Source of the DNA: Sulfurimonas sp.
GTDB taxonomy: Bacteria > Campylobacterota > Campylobacteria > Campylobacterales > Sulfurimonadaceae
Direction: 5' to 3'
Length of the DNA stretch: 13,427 nucleotides
Assembly (NCBI GenBank): GCA_002733945.2
Contig: NVXO02000002.1
Span: 199,458 to 212,884, forward strand
Part shown: positions 7,127-13,427 of the stretch, piece by piece
Position numbering within the stretch: position 1 is the first letter of the stretch
How the letters are laid out: each line of letters opens with the position of its first letter
Made by a program: the position numbers and the translations under genes
The notes under the pieces: model-generated
Told to the model about the DNA's origin: nothing
The model's database searches: none
The model's input: only the letters and a program-made list of their open reading frames with translations

Positions 7127-7678
7127 TTGAAAAAAACTATACTTTTTGCTCTACTTACTACATCGCTTTTTGCTGAAGCAAAAATTTATATGGGACTTGG
7201 TTATAGTCTTTACAATGAGAGTTATAGTTATTCAGCTTCAATCTTGCCTGATACATCTGATAATGCTTACAAACTTAAATTTGGATATGGAATTAGAGAA
7301 GCATATGCAGTTGAATTTGCGCTTGATTACATAGAGCATGCATCTTATGATCAAGCACCAGAAACGGGTAAGGCAAAATATGCTTTTAACATTGCACTTA
7401 TGAAAGCTTTTGACTGGGGAATATACATAAATCCATTTGTAAAAGTAGGTTTTGGAGCAGGTATGATTGACACTGAGGGGACAACTAACCCTTCCTTAAA
7501 ATATGGCTCATTCGATATGGGAACTGGGTTCTTTATCCCTGTTAATAGTTTTTCAGACTTTGAAATAGCCTATGAATACAAAAACATCTCTTATGAAAAG
7601 CAGAACCAACTTGATTCAACTATTCAAAACTCTTCTCATGTTAATAGTCTCTACTTTGGATACAATGTTAGATTTTAG
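7127..7678 (+). CDS. Small outer-membrane beta-barrel protein
   Basis: A 183-aa protein with a signal peptide (MKKTILFALLTTSLFAEA, probable cleavage after Ala16 or Ala18), many alternating hydrophobic/aromatic strands (for example YAVEFALDYIEH, SDFEIAYEYKNISYE) and a C-terminal strand ending in Phe (SLYFGYNVRF), the usual BAM recognition signature. The mature length of about 165 residues suits an eight-stranded barrel of the porin-family/OmpW-like or OmpA-barrel type. No enzymatic motif is seen and I cannot name a ligand. Translation starts at TTG with AGGAAA at 7117-7122. It is a single-gene unit, divergent from the ferredoxin gene and convergent with murE. Confidence 0.85.
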   Translation: MKKTILFALLTTSLFAEAKIYMGLGYSLYNESYSYSASILPDTSDNAYKLKFGYGIREAYAVEFALDYIEHASYDQAPETGKAKYAFNIALMKAFDWGIYINPFVKVGFGAGMIDTEGTTNPSLKYGSFDMGTGFFIPVNSFSDFEIAYEYKNISYEKQNQLDSTIQNSSHVNSLYFGYNVRF

Positions 7679-7691
7679 CGATAAAATCTAA
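7668..7691 (+). terminator. Hairpin over the stop codon of the outer-membrane protein gene
   Basis: A perfect 10-bp stem (7668-7677 with 7682-7691) with a GCGA loop, a GNRA-type tetraloop, encloses the TAG stop at 7676-7678. The following sequence is only weakly T-rich, so this may be a 3'-end stabiliser rather than an efficient intrinsic terminator. The remainder of the gap to 7784 shows nothing else, and no strong murE terminator is visible. Confidence 0.5.
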
Positions 7692-7784
7692 TACTACTGT
7701 TAAAGCATTAAAGTCACTAGAATTTTACTCTACATACATTAAAGTAATAGCTCCACCCATTAAGTCTCCACTAAGTATTCATTT

Positions 7785-9077
7785 TTAAAGATTTAAAATT
7801 TTCCTAACAACTTCTCTGTCATCAAAAGGAAACTTTTCATCATAAATGATTTGATGCGACTCATCACCCTTACCTAAGATGACTACAACTTCATCCTCTT
7901 CTTGTGTCTCTAAAGCTAACTCTATCGCTCTCTTTCTGTTTAACTCAACTACAACATTTGTTGTATCATCTATGCCACCAAGAATATCAGCAACTATACT
8001 CTCAGGATCTTCATGACGAGGGTTATCAGTAGTGATAAATACTTTTTTTGCTAAAGAAGCAGCAACTCGTCCCATTATAGGACGCTTGATAGTATCTCTA
8101 TCTCCACCTGCTCCAAATACAACTATAAGTTCTTTCTCTTTTAATGCATTTAGCACTTGTTGCATACCATCTGGAGTATGTGCAAAATCTACTATAACAT
8201 TTGGCAGAGCACAAACCTGTTCCATTCTGCCACTTACACCAGCAAAGTTATCAACTACATCTGCTACCTCTTCTAGTTTTCTACCTGTTATAAGATGAAC
8301 AGCCGCAATTGCACCCATTAGATTATAAAGGTTAAAGAAACCGTGAGTTGACGCAGTAAAGGGAACTATATCTTGAAAATGCTGAATTAGTCCGCTACTT
8401 CCATCATTAAGCGAGTATGCCATAAGTCTATATGTAGAAGGGTTCTCTATTCCATAAGTAAAAGCATTTTTAAAATTAAAGTTTGCTCTTGTCTCGTCTT
8501 TATTTATAAGTTTTTTACCCTCATCCGCAAAAAATGAGTTTTTTACATAAATATAATCTTCTAAAGTCTTATGATAATCTAAATGGTCTTGTGTAATATT
8601 AGTTAAAATTTTAAGCTCAAATGTAAGCCCTTCAATCCGCTTTTGAACAATAGCATGAGAACTTACTTCCATTATGAAGTATTCACATCCAGCTTGGACT
8701 GCTTGATAAATATGCTTATATGTATTTAAAACAGATGGAGTAGTTAGTGTTTTACCCTCAGTAACTTCATCATTCATAAATAGACCACGTGTGCCTTGCA
8801 TAGCAGCCTTATAGCCTAAGTCAAGTAAAAATGAATATATTGCACTAGCAGTAGTAGTCTTACCATTTGTCCCTGTAATACCTACTATTTTTATCTTATC
8901 TACTCCAAAGAGTGATGCGATATCAGTGATTTTAATAATTGAGTGTGCTTGATTTTCTTTTGCATTTTGCAGGTATTTATAATTTTGAGTAGTTAAAACA
9001 AAGGCTGTCTCGCTATCACACTCTAAAGAGTTCTCAGTAACATATTTGTAGGCTTGATTTGGTAGTTCTATTTTCAA
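7785..9077 (-). CDS. murE: UDP-MurNAc-L-Ala-D-Glu:meso-diaminopimelate ligase
   Basis: Cytosolic Mur ligase adding meso-diaminopimelate to the peptidoglycan precursor. Seen are the P-loop GITGTNGKTTT (66-76), TTPS (112-115), MEVSSHA (136-142), TNITQDHLDYH, the YVKN region with Lys179 as the probable carbamylated Lys, SGRMEQV (282-288), DFAHTPD (297-303), the meso-DAP specificity motif DNPRHEDP (351-358) and GKGDE (402-406). At 430 aa it is shorter than E. coli MurE because domain 1 before the P-loop has only about 65 residues; related organisms share this short form. The start is TTG at 9077, overlapping the TPR gene stop as TTGA, with AAGGC at 9086-9090 in front; the next Met is codon 93, inside the catalytic domain, so TTG is required. 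Confidence 0.96.
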   Translation of the reverse strand: MKIELPNQAYKYVTENSLECDSETAFVLTTQNYKYLQNAKENQAHSIIKITDIASLFGVDKIKIVGITGTNGKTTTASAIYSFLLDLGYKAAMQGTRGLFMNDEVTEGKTLTTPSVLNTYKHIYQAVQAGCEYFIMEVSSHAIVQKRIEGLTFELKILTNITQDHLDYHKTLEDYIYVKNSFFADEGKKLINKDETRANFNFKNAFTYGIENPSTYRLMAYSLNDGSSGLIQHFQDIVPFTASTHGFFNLYNLMGAIAAVHLITGRKLEEVADVVDNFAGVSGRMEQVCALPNVIVDFAHTPDGMQQVLNALKEKELIVVFGAGGDRDTIKRPIMGRVAASLAKKVFITTDNPRHEDPESIVADILGGIDDTTNVVVELNRKRAIELALETQEEDEVVVILGKGDESHQIIYDEKFPFDDREVVRKILNL

Positions 9078-9661
9078 CTATTTTTGCCTTTGGCTAGTTT
9101 TTTTAAAAGTTTTTGCAGTAGCTTGTCACTAGGGTAAATACTGAGAGCATTTTCTAAGTATGTAAGTGCCATCTCCGCAAAATCATGTTCGATAAGTCTA
9201 TCTAAAAAATCAATGAAATCATCTTTTTGAGTAATAATAACACGTGTTGAGAACATAATATTTTCAAAAGTCTCTTTGAACTCTGCACCATCTTCTAATA
9301 GGTTTTTAAAGTCACCGTAAAGAATTCCATCTTCAAACTCTAAACGATTTCGAATAGGGTCCGTAAAAACTTGACTGAGTTTTTCTAAAGAACCATCAAT
9401 ATTTTGCAGTATTTCACTCATTATCAGATCTGCTTGTTCTTTTTCATCAACTTTGAGTACTTCATAGTAGTCAAATAGTGCCTCAGCACCACCCTCTCCA
9501 CTCATCGCCATTTCAGAAAGTATCACTCCATTATAAGCTTCTGTAGAGTTAGGATAAGTTTGTAATACTCTTGCGAACTTCTCTAAAGCATTTTTATATT
9601 CTGCTTTGGAGAAGCTATCTTTAGCTTGTGATAATATTTGATATTTACTAATTAAACTCAT
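9074..9661 (-). CDS. TPR-like protein upstream of murE, function unknown
   Basis: A 195-aa, mostly helical acidic protein. Residues about 8-45 (AKDSFSKAEYKNALEKFARVLQTYPNS, then TEAYNGVILSEMA) form a clear tetratricopeptide-type helix pair, and about 160-190 (MALTYLENALSIYPSDKLLQKLL) another. The middle is helical without a recognised motif. There is no signal peptide or membrane segment, so it is probably a cytosolic protein-protein interaction scaffold. Its TGA stop overlaps the TTG of murE by 4 bp and it starts 11 bp after the nfu stop, so the three are surely cotranscribed. I do not recognise a named family; a link to cell-wall synthesis is suggested only by the coupling. Confidence 0.75.
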   Translation of the reverse strand: MSLISKYQILSQAKDSFSKAEYKNALEKFARVLQTYPNSTEAYNGVILSEMAMSGEGGAEALFDYYEVLKVDEKEQADLIMSEILQNIDGSLEKLSQVFTDPIRNRLEFEDGILYGDFKNLLEDGAEFKETFENIMFSTRVIITQKDDFIDFLDRLIEHDFAEMALTYLENALSIYPSDKLLQKLLKKLAKGKNS

Positions 9662-9672
9662 ATTTATAAGAC

Positions 9673-9948
9673 CTATAAGTTGTCTATATCATTTTCCATA
9701 CCAATTGGTACATTAATAACAGTAATTTCTGGATGAATATCCATACGGAGCTGACGTTCAACTCCATACTTTAAAGTAGTACCGCTACTACCACATCCTA
9801 CACATGCACCTTTAAGTTGTACGTACACTGCACCATTTTTTACTGTTATAAAGTCTATATCCCCGCCATCTAATGCCAACGAAGGTCTTACTTTATCTAT
9901 AACAACTTTTACTGGGGCTATTAACTCTTCATCTGAAAATGGAATCAT
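9673..9948 (-). CDS. nfu: NifU C-terminal-domain (Nfu-type) Fe-S scaffold/carrier
   Basis: A 91-aa protein made only of the NifU C-terminal domain: VKVVIDKVRPSLALDGGDID (13-32) and the cluster motif CVGC (49-52) followed by GSSGTTLKYGVE. Such proteins hold a [4Fe-4S] cluster between two subunits through the CxxC and deliver it to target enzymes. The open frame extends upstream to 10104, but the extra part is unlike the family; the ATG at 9948 has AAGGAT (9953-9958) in front and gives the usual size of about 90 residues. It follows the aldo/keto reductase gene by 83 bp and precedes the TPR gene by 11 bp. No IscS or NifU N-terminal partner is in view. Confidence 0.92.
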   Translation of the reverse strand: MIPFSDEELIAPVKVVIDKVRPSLALDGGDIDFITVKNGAVYVQLKGACVGCGSSGTTLKYGVERQLRMDIHPEITVINVPIGMENDIDNL

Positions 9949-9983
9949 ATTTATCCTTAATTTTAATATTAATTTATTCGTAC

Positions 9984-10022
9984 CATAAAATATGACAATA
10001 TCGCTTAACAAGTCATAAAATA
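9984..10022. promoter_or_regulatory. Repeat/dyad region between the aldo/keto reductase and nfu genes
   Basis: The 83-bp gap contains CATAAAATA twice (9984-9992 and 10014-10022), 30 bp apart, and TATGAC (9991-9996) with its inverse GTCATA (10012-10017) around a 15-nt spacer. On the - strand TATTTT at 9987-9992 could be a -10 box for nfu. It could be an internal promoter/operator, a weak terminator stem for the upstream gene, or chance in AT-rich DNA. Confidence 0.3.
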
Positions 10023-10031
10023 ATATATTAA

Positions 10032-11249
10032 CTATTCTTTTAAAGCCATTATGTCTTGTACATATGAGGGTTTTCTCATACCAACTAGTATATAATCGAT
10101 ACACTCACTTTGGAGTAAAAACTTCAAAGCACACTCTTGAAGAGATGCACTGCACTCTCCTAGTTGATCTTTTAGTTGAGTTCTTGTACTTTTACAACAC
10201 TCGTAAGAAACCATTTTTCTGTATTCTTGTAAAAACATATCCACATAGCCAAAAAGAATTTCAAAACTTTTCTCATCTATGCCTTCTAAACTTTTTTGAA
10301 TATGAGGAATTATCTGAGAATATAAAAAACTATCATAGTCTCCTATCCAGTCAAATTTATGTCTGTTATCATCTAACTGAGCTATCATAGTGTGAAGCGA
10401 TCTTAATTCATCGTCATCACTTACTTCGAGAAGTTCGTTTAGATGGTTATAATACTCACTACTCTCATCATAATCAGCAAGTCTGTACATCAACTCCCCA
10501 TCTTGAGCATTTAAAGGACGATTTACTAAAACTCTTAATCCATTTTTCTTTGCCCAGCATGCACATTTTAAACCTTCAGTCTCAAGTATGTTTATTGGTA
10601 ATTGTATAGTTGTAAAACTATGTACTTCATGCCCAAGCATCTCAGCCGCTCTATCTGCCAATGTAATTAAATCTTCATAGGGTAAAAACTCTATATCATT
10701 TTGTTCTTTTGAAAAACTATTAGAGCTAATACCATAACTTTTAATAGTTCCGTTTTTCACCTGCTCTTCAAGTGCCACAAATACATCAAAGATTCTATCA
10801 AACATATTATCAAGTGCTTCATCTCTAGGCATCTCTTTATTTAATGCATTCAAAATATAATACTCGGGATTATGTAGTAAATAACAGTCTATTGTAGTAA
10901 GCTCTAAACGCAGGAGGGATTGTTCGAGTTGGTGCAACATAAAAGATTTACTGATAGAGTGGAAACAAGATTCTGAGTATTCTACAACATCTTCAAAAGG
11001 CTCCTCTTTATGGCTCTGCATATTTGAGCCTTGAATATACCCAAACTTACTTACTATCTTCACTTCATCTCGTATACCATCTTCAAAATGTCTCAGTGCC
11101 TTTGCAATAGCTTTCTCAGCAGCACCATCCATATAATTACTAGATGTGTCAATAAGTCTTACACCTGCTTCAACAGCATCGATGATAGCTTGAACATGTT
11201 GTGGGTTTTGGTCAGTTACACGGTAAGTTCCAAATGCGAAATTACTCAT
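10032..11249 (-). CDS. Aldo/keto reductase family protein, enlarged
   Basis: A 405-aa (beta/alpha)8-barrel oxidoreductase, longer than the usual 300-350 residues. The catalytic tetrad is readable: Asp34 and Tyr39 (LIDTSSNYMDGAAEKAI), Lys68 (VSKFGY) and His126 (YLLHNPE). KSYGISSNS (170-178), TTIQLPINI (213-221) and VLVNRPLNA (240-248) mark later strands, and YILVGMRKPSYVQDI (386-400) is the C-terminal cofactor-binding end; NADPH is the expected cofactor. The extra length is mostly a helical, charged stretch at about 250-370. It is cytosolic; the carbonyl substrate is unknown. The ATG at 11249 has GAGAG (11256-11260) in front. A TAAAAT at 11272-11277 is a possible -10 box. It lies upstream of nfu, with which it may be cotranscribed. 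Confidence 0.88.
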   Translation of the reverse strand: MSNFAFGTYRVTDQNPQHVQAIIDAVEAGVRLIDTSSNYMDGAAEKAIAKALRHFEDGIRDEVKIVSKFGYIQGSNMQSHKEEPFEDVVEYSESCFHSISKSFMLHQLEQSLLRLELTTIDCYLLHNPEYYILNALNKEMPRDEALDNMFDRIFDVFVALEEQVKNGTIKSYGISSNSFSKEQNDIEFLPYEDLITLADRAAEMLGHEVHSFTTIQLPINILETEGLKCACWAKKNGLRVLVNRPLNAQDGELMYRLADYDESSEYYNHLNELLEVSDDDELRSLHTMIAQLDDNRHKFDWIGDYDSFLYSQIIPHIQKSLEGIDEKSFEILFGYVDMFLQEYRKMVSYECCKSTRTQLKDQLGECSASLQECALKFLLQSECIDYILVGMRKPSYVQDIMALKE

Positions 11250-11271
11250 TTTTTTCTCTCTTTATAAAAGT

Positions 11272-11277
11272 ATTTTA
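11272..11277 (-). promoter_or_regulatory. Possible -10 box for the aldo/keto reductase gene
   Basis: TAAAAT on the - strand lies 22 bases upstream of the ATG, in the 115-bp gap after rplQ and downstream (on that strand) of the rplQ hairpin. A promoter is expected here because the hairpin separates the units. The box is one mismatch from TATAAT and no -35 is seen. Confidence 0.3.
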
Positions 11278-11322
11278 GAATTCGGAAGTCCTCTTTGTTT
11301 GAGGGTGAAAGTTTAAAGGGGT

Positions 11323-11347
11323 TAAACGCAGTCATAAACTGCGTTTA
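11323..11347 (-). terminator. Hairpin at the end of the rpsD-rpoA-rplQ transcript
   Basis: A perfect 10-bp GC-containing stem (11323-11332 with 11338-11347, 5-nt loop) lies 17 bp downstream of the rplQ stop. On the - strand the stem ends in GTTTA and is followed by ACCCCTTTAAAC, a poor T-tract, so termination may be partial or factor-aided. Confidence 0.6.
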
Positions 11348-11364
11348 GATTTAAAAAGTAGTAA

Positions 11365-11715
11365 TTATACTAGCTCGATAAATGCCATTGTAGTAGCATC
11401 ACCACGACGAATTCTAGTTCTAGTAATTCTAGTGTATCCACCAGCACGCTCTACGTACTTAGGAGCAATTTCATTTACTAGTTTTTTAGTAGCTTCTTTA
11501 CTTTGAAGCGCAGCAAATACTGATCTATGAGCATTAGAGTCATTCTTACCAGCAATTGTGATAAGTTTTTCTACGTATGAACGTAACTCTTTTGCTTTAA
11601 TAGCAGTAGTTTCGATTTTTCCATGTTCTATTAACGAAATACTAAGGTTCATAAGAAGTGCAGCTCTATGTGTACTTGTACGACCTAGTTTACGATATCC
11701 ATGACGGTGTCTCAT
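11365..11715 (-). CDS. rplQ: 50S ribosomal protein L17
   Basis: The 116-aa L17 of the large subunit, with the canonical N-terminus [37 protein letters not shown], and the [14 protein letters not shown] region, ending in [29 protein letters not shown] sequence without the C-terminal extension some species have. It starts 13 bp after rpoA with a good AGAGGA ribosome-binding site. It is the last gene of the alpha operon and is followed by a hairpin, the standard order. Confidence 0.98.
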   Translation of the reverse strand: MRHRHGYRKLGRTSTHRAALLMNLSISLIEHGKIETTAIKAKELRSYVEKLITIAGKNDSNAHRSVFAALQSKEATKKLVNEIAPKYVERAGGYTRITRTRIRRGDATTMAFIELV

Positions 11716-11728
11716 ATCTAATCCTCTA

Positions 11729-12727
11729 TTAAGCTTGTAAAGCTTCTATTTTCTTTTTTAACGCAGTAACCACGTCATCAGCTAAGTCAGCGCCAACTGC
11801 AAAACCGAATTCTTGAACTTTTTCAACGATTTCATCGTATGATTTTTTTCCAAGATTTTTAACATTTTTCAAGTCATTTGTACTCATAAGTGTAATTTCA
11901 CCTATTAGTTTAATGTTTGAACGATCGAGACAGTTAAAACTACGAGCACTTAAACCTAAACTATCAATGTTAGTAGTTAGTTTTTTAAGATCCGGTGACT
12001 CTTCAACTCTCTCTATTGTTACAGGTGCTTTAATACTAATCTCAGAGTTAAATACTGCAAGTTGTGCATACATAACTTCTAAAGAATTTCTAAATGCATC
12101 TACAGGAGAAATTTGACCATCAGTTTTAATTCTTAAAATTACTTTTTCAAAGTTAGGATTGTCTTCTACAAGAACATTCTCAATTTTGTAAGTAGCACTT
12201 CTAACAGGAGTAAAGAAAGCATCTAAAGCGATATAACCATCTTCTAGTTCTTCATAAGTATCTTCACTAGGAACATACCCAATACCTTGAGCAATTTTGA
12301 TGCTAAAGTTAAGAGTAGAATCTTCATTTAAAGTAGCAAGTGGAGCATCAGGTGTTACCACATCAACTTCATCAGTACTAAGATCAGAACCTTTAATAGT
12401 ACAAGGACCTGCAAAGCTATAGTTAATTTCTGCTTCAGCAGCGTCATCATTTAGTTTAAAACGAATCTCTTTAAGATTTAAAATAAAATCTGAAATGTCT
12501 TCAAGCATACCGCGCACTGAGTCAAACTCATGCTTAGCACCCTCGATTTTAATAGCAATTGGTGCATAACCAACTGAGCTACTTAATAGAAAACGGCGAA
12601 GTGGATGAGCTAAAGAGATAGCATAACCCGTTTCAAATGGGTATGCAATTATGTTAGCTTCATTTTCACTAATCTGTTCTACCTCAAACTCTTGTGGAGC
12701 AAGTGGAGTAGTTTTAATTTTTTTCAT
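11729..12727 (-). CDS. rpoA: RNA polymerase alpha subunit
   Basis: A 332-aa subunit that dimerises to nucleate RNA polymerase assembly and contacts UP elements and activators. The N-terminal domain shows [13 protein letters not shown] (41-53, dimer and assembly face) and [16 protein letters not shown] (71-86). A linker at about 235-250 leads to the C-terminal domain with [11 protein letters not shown] (258-267), where Arg262 matches the DNA-contacting Arg265 of E. coli, and [10 protein letters not shown] (291-300). The tail after 310 is a little longer than in E. coli. An AAAGGCG ribosome-binding site precedes the ATG, 26 bp after rpsD. Both domains are intact. Confidence 0.98.
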   Translation of the reverse strand: MKKIKTTPLAPQEFEVEQISENEANIIAYPFETGYAISLAHPLRRFLLSSSVGYAPIAIKIEGAKHEFDSVRGMLEDISDFILNLKEIRFKLNDDAAEAEINYSFAGPCTIKGSDLSTDEVDVVTPDAPLATLNEDSTLNFSIKIAQGIGYVPSEDTYEELEDGYIALDAFFTPVRSATYKIENVLVEDNPNFEKVILRIKTDGQISPVDAFRNSLEVMYAQLAVFNSEISIKAPVTIERVEESPDLKKLTTNIDSLGLSARSFNCLDRSNIKLIGEITLMSTNDLKNVKNLGKKSYDEIVEKVQEFGFAVGADLADDVVTALKKKIEALQA

Positions 12728-12753
12728 ATATTAACGCCTTTTTTTATTAATTA

Positions 12754-13380
12754 CTATTTAGAGTAAAGCTCAACGATTAAACGTTCTTCAACTGGAATAA
12801 CAACTTCATCACGTTCTGGTAAACGAGTAAATATACCGTATACTTTTTCAGCATCGATATCAACCCATGGAGCAAGACCAGTTTGGTTAGTTAATTCAAT
12901 TGCACGAACAATCTGTGCATTTGTTTTACTTGCTTCTTTAACTTCAATCTTTTGACCCGGTTTAACACGGTAAGAAGGAATATCAAGTTTTTTTCCATCA
13001 ACTAAGATGTGACCGTGAGTTGTAAGTTGACGAGCGAATCTACGAGTAGATGCGAATCCCATTCTATAAACAACATTATCAAGTCTGCTTTCGATAAGTG
13101 TAATTAGGTTTGTACCTGTATTTCCACTACGACGTTTTGCTTCTACGAATAAAGCACGAAAGCCTTTTTCAGAAACACCATACATGAATTTAGCTTTTTG
13201 CTTTTCATTAAGTTGTAAACCATACTCAGAAACTTTCTTACGTCTTTGACCATGTTGACCAGGACCGTAAGGTCTTTTTTCTAATGCAGATTTACCCGCT
13301 AAACGACGCTCACCTTTAAGGTTAAGACTTACACCGAATCTTCTTTCGATTTTTTCTACTGGACCTCTATATCTTGCCAT
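12754..13380 (-). CDS. rpsD: 30S ribosomal protein S4
   Basis: A 208-aa primary 16S rRNA-binding protein that starts small-subunit assembly and often represses its own operon. It opens [16 protein letters not shown] and contains [41 protein letters not shown] and the S4 RNA-binding domain [21 protein letters not shown] (about 93-155). It has no cysteine at all, so it is the zinc-independent form. GGAG (in TAAGGAGATTACTGATG) lies just after the rpsK stop, 11 bp from the ATG. The order S11-S4-alpha-L17 is the usual alpha operon. Confidence 0.98.
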   Translation of the reverse strand: MARYRGPVEKIERRFGVSLNLKGERRLAGKSALEKRPYGPGQHGQRRKKVSEYGLQLNEKQKAKFMYGVSEKGFRALFVEAKRRSGNTGTNLITLIESRLDNVVYRMGFASTRRFARQLTTHGHILVDGKKLDIPSYRVKPGQKIEVKEASKTNAQIVRAIELTNQTGLAPWVDIDAEKVYGIFTRLPERDEVVIPVEERLIVELYSK

Positions 13381-13391
13381 CAGTAATCTCC

Positions 13392-13427
13392 TTAAACTCT
13401 ACGACGCTTAGGTGCGCGACAACCATT
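13392..13427 (-). CDS. rpsK: 30S ribosomal protein S11, last codons only
   Basis: Eleven codons and a TAA are present before the window edge, translating as [11 protein letters not shown], which matches the conserved S11 C-terminus (HNGCRPPKxRRV in most bacteria). S11 lies in the platform of the small subunit near the mRNA exit. Its position 11 bp upstream of rpsD agrees with the alpha operon order. Confidence 0.93.
   Translation of the reverse strand, partial: NGCRAPKRRRV

Noticed and set aside
8032..8298. A + strand open frame of 88 codons
   Set aside because: It is antisense to the conserved C-terminal half of murE and is Ser/Thr/Pro-rich in the manner of shadow frames.
9949..10104. An N-terminal extension of about 52 residues in frame with nfu
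   Set aside because: It overlaps the end of the aldo/keto reductase gene, is unlike the NifU domain, and the internal ATG at 9948 has a proper ribosome-binding site.
10064..10390. A + strand open frame of 108 codons
   Set aside because: It lies wholly antisense inside the aldo/keto reductase gene, whose catalytic residues are intact; the translation has no recognisable family features.
10032..11249. Cysteines of the aldo/keto reductase as an iron-sulfur cluster site
   Set aside because: They do not form a CxxCxxC or similar ferredoxin spacing, so a cluster cannot be claimed from sequence.
11249..11255. A run of seven T at the aldo/keto reductase start as a phase-variable tract
   Set aside because: It is short and lies at the edge of the gene; no long G/C homopolymer typical of phase variation in this phylum is present anywhere in the window.
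1..13427. A novel defence, mobile or CRISPR-like system
   Set aside because: No repeat-spacer array, transposase, integrase, toxin-antitoxin pair or anomalous island is visible; nearly all genes are core and densely packed.

Overview
The window looks like a chromosomal housekeeping segment from a Campylobacterota (Epsilonproteobacteria) species, most likely a Sulfurimonas-like member of Campylobacterales. This rests on the AT-rich DNA, the style of the proteins (PanD and YbaB side by side and close to Helicobacter forms, a short MurE, a zinc-free S4), TATAAT-type -10 boxes without evident -35 boxes, and tight gene packing. No species can be named from sequence alone. There is no mobile element, phage gene, CRISPR array, tRNA or rRNA, and no gap longer than about 120 bases lacks a gene.

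Layout, left to right. (1) 1-407 (-) is the 5' part of selO, a pseudokinase-fold AMPylase; it diverges across 98 bp from 506-2113 (+), a two-domain SagB/ThcOx-type flavin dehydrogenase with no azole-peptide partner genes in view. (2) 7007 down to 2159 (-) is a compact six-gene unit: thioredoxin-like [2Fe-2S] ferredoxin, panD, ybaB, a signal-peptide PDZ protein, ispA and tkt. Gaps are 0-19 bp, with a TATAAT box upstream and a 12-bp hairpin plus T-rich tail at the end. (3) 7127-7678 (+) is a small outer-membrane beta-barrel protein with a TTG start, divergent from the ferredoxin gene. (4) 11249 down to 7785 (-) holds an enlarged aldo/keto reductase, a stand-alone NifU C-terminal-domain protein, a TPR-like protein and murE; the last two overlap by 4 bp. 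(5) 13427 down to 11365 (-) is the end of the alpha ribosomal operon, rpsK (last codons)-rpsD-rpoA-rplQ, closed by a hairpin.

Most genes are core: translation and transcription (rpsK, rpsD, rpoA, rplQ), peptidoglycan (murE), coenzyme A precursor (panD), isoprenoids (ispA), pentose phosphate pathway (tkt) and Fe-S handling (nfu, ferredoxin). The least explained are the SagB-like protein, the PDZ protein, the TPR protein cotranscribed with murE and the enlarged aldo/keto reductase. I see no convincing evidence of an entirely new multi-gene system; the findings are modest leads.
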